Part shown: one piece after another, positions 59,291 through 64,000 of the stretch
Numbering within the stretch: position 1 is the stretch's first letter
Layout: each line of letters starts with the position of its first letter
NCBI RefSeq assembly: GCF_003030465.1
Contig: NZ_CP028339.1
Span: forward strand, 3,294,041-3,358,040
DNA: 64,000 bases
Origin: Thauera aromatica K172
Lineage (GTDB): Bacteria; Pseudomonadota; Gammaproteobacteria; Burkholderiales; Rhodocyclaceae
Reading direction: 5' to 3'
Notes under the pieces: model-generated
Told to the model about the DNA's origin: nothing
Databases searched by the model: none
The model's input: the letters and a program-made list of their open reading frames with translations, nothing else
Program-made: the position numbers and the translations under genes

Positions 59291-59986
59291 ATGATGCTCG
59301 CCCTCCTGATCGTGCTGGCGGGCGTCGCCGCCCTGCCGGACGCCGCCCGCGCCCAGCCGACGACAGCACGTCCGCCGGGTGACGACAGCGCCCGCATCGC
59401 CGAACTCGAAGCCGAAGGCAAGGCCTTGCGCGCCCAGGCCGAAGCCACCTATCGCGCCGCGGAGGCGGCCTGCCACGAGCGCTTCCTGGTCAATCGCTGC
59501 ATCGACCTGGCCAAAAAGGAACGCCTCGACACCATCACCCGCGCGCGCGGACTGGAAGCCGAAGCGCGCCGCCTCGATCTGGCCGAACGCCAGCGCGCCG
59601 CCGACGCCGCCCGCGCACGCGCGATCGACGCGCCGCCAGCCGAGCTCCCGCCGGCACAGGTCCTGCCCGTAGCCCCGGACCTGCCACAGCTACCAGCAAC
59701 ACCGGAAACCCCGGCAGCGGAAGCCCCCGCGCCCTCCGCTTCCGACTCCGCCCCCCCGGAGACCGCCCCCGACGCTGCGCGCATCCGCGCCGAACGCGAA
59801 GCCGCCAGCCGCGCCGCGCAGGACGAAACGGAGCGCGCGCGCGCCGCGCGTGACGCCGAACGCGCCGCCGAACGGCGACAGGCGGAGGACGCTGCCGCCG
59901 AGCGCGCCGCCCAGGCCGAGCGCGACCGCGCGCGCTACGACGAGCGTCTGCGCAAGTACGAGGAAGAGCAGGCCGGCAGGAAGTAA
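59291..59986 (+). CDS. Secreted Ala/Glu-rich coiled-coil protein, unknown function
   Basis: A 231-residue protein with a signal peptide ending ARA-Q (about residue 22). The N-terminal half (35-110) is helical with two cysteines (ACHERFLVNRCIDLAKK) that may form a disulphide. A Pro-rich segment (115-165) follows, then a charged helix rich in Ala, Arg and Glu (165-231), likely a coiled coil. I do not recognise the family. The two-cysteine helical segment looks conserved in spirit with other beta-proteobacterial periplasmic proteins. Confidence 0.6.
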   Translation: MMLALLIVLAGVAALPDAARAQPTTARPPGDDSARIAELEAEGKALRAQAEATYRAAEAACHERFLVNRCIDLAKKERLDTITRARGLEAEARRLDLAERQRAADAARARAIDAPPAELPPAQVLPVAPDLPQLPATPETPAAEAPAPSASDSAPPETAPDAARIRAEREAASRAAQDETERARAARDAERAAERRQAEDAAAERAAQAERDRARYDERLRKYEEEQAGRK

Positions 59987-60043
59987 GGCCGGCCCCGTAA
60001 GCGCGGCGTGCCCACCCCGGCCGCCGGACCCAGGCCGCGGACG

Positions 60044-60658
60044 TCAGGTGCGCGCCACGCCCCCCTGCCGCGCCCACGCCAGCGCATCCTCGAGCCGGTC
60101 GTTGCCCCAGAACAACTCGTCGCCGACCCGAAAGCTGGGCGCCCCGAACAGGCCAAGCTCGGCGGCGCGCTCGGTCTGGCAGCGCAGGGCGAGCTTATTG
60201 GCGTCGCTCTGCGCGCGCGCGAGCAGCTCGGCGGCCGGCAGGCCGAGGCCGTCGAGGATCGCCCCGATCACCGCTGGCTCGCCGATCTCGCGGTCTTCGG
60301 CGAAGTTGGCGCTCATCACCGCGCGCGCGAACGGCCCCACCCAGCCTTCATGGGCGCCGAGCAGCGCCACCCGCGCGGCGAGCAGGCCGTTGCGCGGAAA
60401 GCGGCTGGGGTGGTGGAAAGGCAGCCCCTGCTTTGCGGCGAGGCGCTCGAGATCGCGCCACATGTAGCGTCCCTTGGGCGGATAGATGTTGAACGGCGAG
60501 TCGTTCCAGCCCAGCGCCATGAACACCGGGCCGAGCAGAAAGGGGCGCCACTCGATGTCCACCCCGGCGGCCTGCGCCGCCGCTTCGATGCGCATCACGG
60601 ACAGGTAGGAATAGGTGCTGGCGAACTCGAACCAGAACTCGACGACCGGACGGGACAT
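60044..60658 (-). CDS. 2-Hydroxychromene-2-carboxylate isomerase family (DsbA fold)
   Basis: A 204-residue thioredoxin-fold protein starting MSRPVVEFWFEFASTYSYLSVMRIE, with the GST-kappa/HCCA-isomerase motif (FEFASTYSYL; Ser in place of the DsbA cysteine) and GLFGAPSFRVGDELFWGNDRLEDAL at the C-terminus. Family members isomerise 2-hydroxychromene-2-carboxylate in naphthalene degradation, using glutathione. gshB lies 3 kb away. The true substrate is unknown. Confidence 0.85.
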   Translation of the reverse strand: MSRPVVEFWFEFASTYSYLSVMRIEAAAQAAGVDIEWRPFLLGPVFMALGWNDSPFNIYPPKGRYMWRDLERLAAKQGLPFHHPSRFPRNGLLAARVALLGAHEGWVGPFARAVMSANFAEDREIGEPAVIGAILDGLGLPAAELLARAQSDANKLALRCQTERAAELGLFGAPSFRVGDELFWGNDRLEDALAWARQGGVART

Positions 60659-60738
60659 GGGCACGGCTCCACAACAGGAACGCCGCCACTATAGAGCATC
60701 GGCCCCGGGCGCGCGCCGCCCGGGAACAGCGGCGCGGC

Positions 60739-61632
60739 TCAGGCCGGCCGGTTCGCCACCCAGATCCCGGTGCCGACCAATGCCAGGGCAGCGAACACCG
60801 CCGGAGTGAGCGGCTCGCCGAGGAACACGCCGCCGGCCAGCACCCCCATCACCGGGGTCAGGAAGGAAAACGACGACAGGCGCGTCGCCGGGTACTCCCG
60901 CACCAGCCAGAACCAGGCGAGGTAGGACGCCCCGGCGACGATCACGGTCTGGAACAGCAGGCCCGCCCACACCAGCGGGGTCGGCGCGAACACGCCGGGT
61001 TCGCCGAGGGCGTACGACAGCGGCGGCAGGGCCAGCGCCGAGACGCCGAGCTGGTAAAGCAAGGTCTTCTCCACCGAGGCCCGCGCCAGCGCGCTGGCCT
61101 TCACCGTCAGCGTCGTCGCCGCCCACAGCAGCGCGGCGACGACGATCATCAGGTCGCCCATCCAGGCATCGCCCGCCGGCACGAACAGGTGCTCAGCGAA
61201 CAGCACGACGACCCCGGAAAACGCCATCGCCATTCCCGCCCACTGGGCGCGGCGCATGTGCTCGTGCGGCAGCAGCCAGACCGCGCCGAGAGCGACGAAG
61301 AAGGGCGCGGTGTACAGGAAGATCACCCCGCGCGAAGCCGAGGTGAGCTGCAGGCCGAGAAAGATCAGTGCAAATTCGGCCGCGAACAGCAGCCCGGCGA
61401 ACAGCCCCGGCAGCAGCGTGCGGTCGCGCCCGAACAGCCTGACACCGCGCAGCGCCGCCCAGCCGAACACGATCGCCGTGGCGCCGAGCGAGCGCACGCC
61501 GGCCTGCCACACCGGCGAAATGCCGACGCTGGTGAGCTTGATCGCCACCTGCTGCAGCCCCCAGATCGTGCACAGCAACGCCATCAGGCCGATCGCCAGG
61601 CGGTCGAGTTCGTGCTTGGGCATCGGGCTCAC
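60739..61632 (-). CDS. EamA/DMT family transporter
   Basis: A 297-residue membrane protein with ten hydrophobic segments in two EamA repeats (LMALLCTIWGLQQVAIKLT at the start of the first, GDLMIVVAALLWAATTLTVK at the start of the second). The GTG start overlaps the stop of yhcB; an ATG three codons later is an alternative. Probably exports a metabolite or amino acid; substrate unknown. Confidence 0.85.
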   Translation of the reverse strand: MSPMPKHELDRLAIGLMALLCTIWGLQQVAIKLTSVGISPVWQAGVRSLGATAIVFGWAALRGVRLFGRDRTLLPGLFAGLLFAAEFALIFLGLQLTSASRGVIFLYTAPFFVALGAVWLLPHEHMRRAQWAGMAMAFSGVVVLFAEHLFVPAGDAWMGDLMIVVAALLWAATTLTVKASALARASVEKTLLYQLGVSALALPPLSYALGEPGVFAPTPLVWAGLLFQTVIVAGASYLAWFWLVREYPATRLSSFSFLTPVMGVLAGGVFLGEPLTPAVFAALALVGTGIWVANRPA

Positions 61633-62303
61633 TTCGCCTCTTCGCCACGCCCGGCGCGTTCGCCGGAGACTTCTTCCGCGATCGGATCGAGGGCGACGCC
61701 GGCGGCGTCCTCCTCCCGGCGCTCCTCGTCGATCCCGGCATCGCCGGCCACGGTCCGGGCGGGCGCGGCTCCGCCTTCCTCACGTTCGCCGCCTTCGTCG
61801 CCTTCGCCGTCTTCCTCGTATCCGCCGTCTTCGCCCTCGGCACCGATCCCGCCGCCCATCGCCGCGCCGGCGGCGATCGTGGCGGCCCCTGCGGCAGCGG
61901 CCGCCGCCCGCGATGCGGCCGCGCCCTCCCGCCGCTCATCGGCGCCGGGCCTGCCATCGGGCTCGGAAGCGGAGCCTTCGCCCACCACCTGCAAGGCCTC
62001 GATGCGCTGCGGGAAAGGCGCGTGCGACGGCGCCGAAGACAGCTTTTCGTAGCCGGCGGAGAGGTGTTCGGAGAGCGCCCTGTAGGAGTCCGCCATCGAC
62101 ACGAACAGGGTCGCGGTCTGGTCGAAATGCGCCGCGACCTCCGCGCGGTAGCGGTCGACTTCGTCCTGCTGCCGGCCCAGCTCGGCTTCCAGCTCGTCGA
62201 TACGCGCCTTCCCGGCGCCGAAGCGGCGGCCGACAAAAAAGCCGATCAGGGCCGCGACGATGACGGCGGAAATGGCGAGCAGCCAGGCGGTCTGTGGGGT
62301 CAT
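61629..62303 (-). CDS. YhcB/ZapG (DUF1043) family protein
   Basis: A 224-residue protein with one N-terminal membrane helix (WLLAISAVIVAALIGFFVGRRFG) and a coiled coil (ARIDELEAELGRQQDEVDRYRAEVAAHFDQTATLFVSMADSYRALSEHLSAGYEKL), the YhcB/DUF1043 signature. The C-terminal 110 residues are low-complexity, rich in Ala, Gly and Glu, and longer than in E. coli YhcB. Family members link cell division and envelope growth. Overlaps the EamA gene by 4 nt. Confidence 0.85.
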   Translation of the reverse strand: MTPQTAWLLAISAVIVAALIGFFVGRRFGAGKARIDELEAELGRQQDEVDRYRAEVAAHFDQTATLFVSMADSYRALSEHLSAGYEKLSSAPSHAPFPQRIEALQVVGEGSASEPDGRPGADERREGAAASRAAAAAAGAATIAAGAAMGGGIGAEGEDGGYEEDGEGDEGGEREEGGAAPARTVAGDAGIDEERREEDAAGVALDPIAEEVSGERAGRGEEAK

Positions 62304-62322
62304 GGTCTGGTCCTCCTTGCGT

Positions 62323-63378
62323 TCAATCGATCACCGTCACCTCGAGCGGTGCGGGAAACTGCAGCCGCGCGCGCAGCGCGCGGGTCACTTCGATGCGGCC
62401 GTCCTCGCCCACCCGCAGGCCGTGCTCGATGCCGTAGCGGCGCAGGTAGTCGCGCCAGGCGCCGCCGGCGAGGTAGGCGGGCTTGCTCGGCGCGTCCGAC
62501 AGCGTACCCGCGCCGGGACGCGGCGTGACCAGGATGGTCAACGACTGGGTGCCGTGCGCCGGCTGGCCGCTGCGCGGATCGAGGAGGTGGGCGTAGCGTT
62601 CGCCGTCGAGCTCGAAATAGCGCTGATAGTCGCCCGACGTGCCGACCGCTTCGCCGTCGTACAGCGGCAGGGTGGCGAGCGGCGCCGGCGCGCGCGGGTG
62701 CTGGATGCCGATCCGCCACGGCTGGCCGCCCTTGTCGCCGAGCGCCATGACGTTGCCGCCGATGTTGATCAGCGCATTGTTCACCCCTCGTTCGCGCAGG
62801 ATCGCCGCGGCGCGGTCGAGCGCGTAGCCCTTGGCGTAGCCGCCGAGGTCGAGCTGCACCGCGCGGTTGCGGCTTGCCACCCGGTTGCCGTCGATGACCA
62901 GGTCGGCCATCTGCGGGCGGGCCGCGAGCAGCGCCTGCAGCGCCGCCGGATCGGGCCGCCGGGGCACGAAGGTGTCGGTGTGAAACCCCCACAACGCGAC
63001 CAGGGCGCCGAGCGCGGGGTTGAACAGCTCGTCGCCGGTGGCGGCGATGCGCTGGGCATCGCCGAGCATCGCGGCGAGTTCATCGGACACGGTGGCCGGC
63101 TCGCCGCGCGCGATCGCCTCGTTGAGCGCGGTCAGCCCGGACGGCTCCCAGGCGTGATAGGCGCGGTGGAGGCGGTCGAACTCGCGCAGCACCACTGCGG
63201 CCGCGGCGTCGGCCTGGGCCTGGTCGGCGCCGTAGACGGCAACATCGACGCGGGTGCCGAAAACGAAGGCTTCATGGTGGAACACCTGCGGCCGCGAACA
63301 GGCGCCGAGCGCGAGCGCGGCCACGAGCAGTGCCAGCAGCCGGAACAGGGCGCCGCCGGAACGGCGGGAAACCCTCAC
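62323..63378 (-). CDS. apbE: FAD:protein FMN transferase
   Basis: A 351-residue lipoprotein with lipobox LGAC (Cys about 26) and the ApbE signatures VDLGGYAKGYALDRAA-like (LDLGGYAKGYALD), ALINIGGNVMALG and a C-terminal SLTILVTPRPGAGTLSDA. It attaches FMN to threonine of flavoproteins such as NqrC, RnfG or NosR-type proteins in the periplasm. Start is GTG. Located 43 nt after gshB. Confidence 0.92.
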   Translation of the reverse strand: MRVSRRSGGALFRLLALLVAALALGACSRPQVFHHEAFVFGTRVDVAVYGADQAQADAAAAVVLREFDRLHRAYHAWEPSGLTALNEAIARGEPATVSDELAAMLGDAQRIAATGDELFNPALGALVALWGFHTDTFVPRRPDPAALQALLAARPQMADLVIDGNRVASRNRAVQLDLGGYAKGYALDRAAAILRERGVNNALINIGGNVMALGDKGGQPWRIGIQHPRAPAPLATLPLYDGEAVGTSGDYQRYFELDGERYAHLLDPRSGQPAHGTQSLTILVTPRPGAGTLSDAPSKPAYLAGGAWRDYLRRYGIEHGLRVGEDGRIEVTRALRARLQFPAPLEVTVID

Positions 63379-63421
63379 CGTCCCGCCTCCGCAAGCTCCC
63401 GCCGCGCCCTCGCCACCGTGC

Positions 63422-64000
63422 TCAGCCGCATGCCTGCTCCAGCACGTCGATAACCCGCGCGGCGACGTCGAAGCCCTGCTGCGCGGCGATCTCGACCATG
63501 CAGGTGGGGCTGGTGACGTTGATCTCGGTGAGGTGGCCGCCGATCACGTCGAGGCCGACGATCAGCAGGCCGCGCGCCCACAGGATCGGGGCGAGGAATT
63601 CGGCGATCTCGCGCTCGCGTGCGGTCAGCGCCATTGCCACGCCGCGCCCGCCGGCGGCGAGGTTGCCGCGCGTCTCGCCCGCCTTCGGGATGCGCGCGAG
63701 CGCATAGGGCACGACTTCGCCGCCGATGATCAGCACGCGCTTGTCGCCGTCGACGATCTGCGCCAGGTAGCGCTGCGCCATGATCGTGCGCGTGCCGTCG
63801 TGGGCGAGCGTCTCGACGATGACGTTGCGGTTGGGGTCGTCGGCGCGCACGCGGAAGATCTGGCTGCCGCCCATGCCGTCGAGCGGCTTCAGGATGACGT
63901 CGCCGAGCTCGTCGATGAAGGCGTGGATGTCGGCCGGGTCGCGCGCCACCAGGGTGGTCGCGGTGAACTGGGGGAATTCGGTGATCGCGATCTTTTCGGA
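63422..64000 (-). CDS. gshB: Glutathione synthase, C-terminal part (5' end outside window)
   Basis: The C-terminal 192 residues of GshB are present: FIDELGDVILKPLDGMGGSQIFRV (ATP-grasp), AQRYLAQIVDGDKRVLIIGGEVVPYALARIP and the C-terminal FLAPILWARGLLIVGLDVIGGHLTEINVTSPT with metal ligands. The enzyme joins gamma-glutamylcysteine and glycine. The 5' part lies beyond base 64000. Confidence 0.95.
   Translation of the reverse strand, partial: SEKIAITEFPQFTATTLVARDPADIHAFIDELGDVILKPLDGMGGSQIFRVRADDPNRNVIVETLAHDGTRTIMAQRYLAQIVDGDKRVLIIGGEVVPYALARIPKAGETRGNLAAGGRGVAMALTAREREIAEFLAPILWARGLLIVGLDVIGGHLTEINVTSPTCMVEIAAQQGFDVAARVIDVLEQACG

Overview
The window reads as a chromosome segment of a GC-rich betaproteobacterium of the Thauera / Azoarcus / Aromatoleum group (Rhodocyclales) that degrades toluene anaerobically. 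The basis is a complete benzylsuccinate synthase locus (tdiSR, bssDCAB plus accessory genes) and a complete benzylsuccinate beta-oxidation locus (bbsABCDEFGH). Housekeeping neighbours (ComM, UbiK, TorF porin-GlnK-AmtB, ThrH, PurU, YhcB, GshB) fit the same group. No rRNA, tRNA or CRISPR array was recognised.

Layout. 1-2.2 kb (-): an outer-membrane DUF1302 protein and the start of a DUF1329 protein, divergent from tdiSR. 2.4-4.9 kb (+): the sensor kinase TdiS and FixJ-type regulator TdiR. 5.5-18.3 kb (+): the bss operon, with the radical-SAM activase, three synthase subunits, a MoxR/VWA chaperone pair (bssE, bssF), a DUF4125 protein, an MFS transporter, and a translationally coupled tail (DUF4258-zinc finger fusion, DUF4037 nucleotidyltransferase-like, NAD-dependent epimerase, amidohydrolase). 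18.3-18.9 kb: a YefM/YoeB toxin-antitoxin module between the two catabolic operons. 27.5-19.0 kb (-): the bbs operon, convergent to bss, ending in a PEBP-family gene. Together bss adds toluene to fumarate to give (R)-benzylsuccinate, and bbs converts this to benzoyl-CoA and succinyl-CoA. By eye, the same promoter architecture (CCCCTWW, 6-8 nt, GTGTT-N3-ACCRATTG, then -35, 17 nt, -10) precedes bss, bbs and the DUF1302/DUF1329 pair. This suggests one TdiR regulon that includes the outer-membrane pair.

27.8-42.2 kb (-) is core and transport genes: bestrophin, metH under an S-adenosylhomocysteine riboswitch, two BamE-like lipoproteins, a branched-chain-amino-acid-type ABC transporter, a Bcr/CflA exporter, a ComM-type ATPase and UbiK. 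42.3-44.9 kb (+) is a TorF porin-glnK-amtB operon with a sigma-54 promoter and an NtrC site. 45.0-48.0 kb (-) holds the 3' remnant of an MtrB/PioB-type outer-membrane gene, a RelE/ParE-type toxin-antitoxin pair, a cupin, PurU and ThrH; a NYN-domain gene follows on +.

49.5-56.5 kb (-) is a compact electron-transfer module: a nine-haem-motif cytochrome fused to a membrane cytochrome b domain, a small cytochrome c, a lipoprotein with an ethylbenzene-dehydrogenase-like haem domain, and an NtrC-family two-component system. A good sigma-54 promoter and two phased inverted repeats lie upstream of the cytochrome genes. I know no name for this module, and it is the best candidate here for an undescribed system. 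56.6-64 kb holds an ECF sigma-factor remnant, an ABC-F protein, a secreted coiled-coil protein, a DsbA-fold isomerase, an EamA transporter, YhcB, ApbE and a partial gshB.
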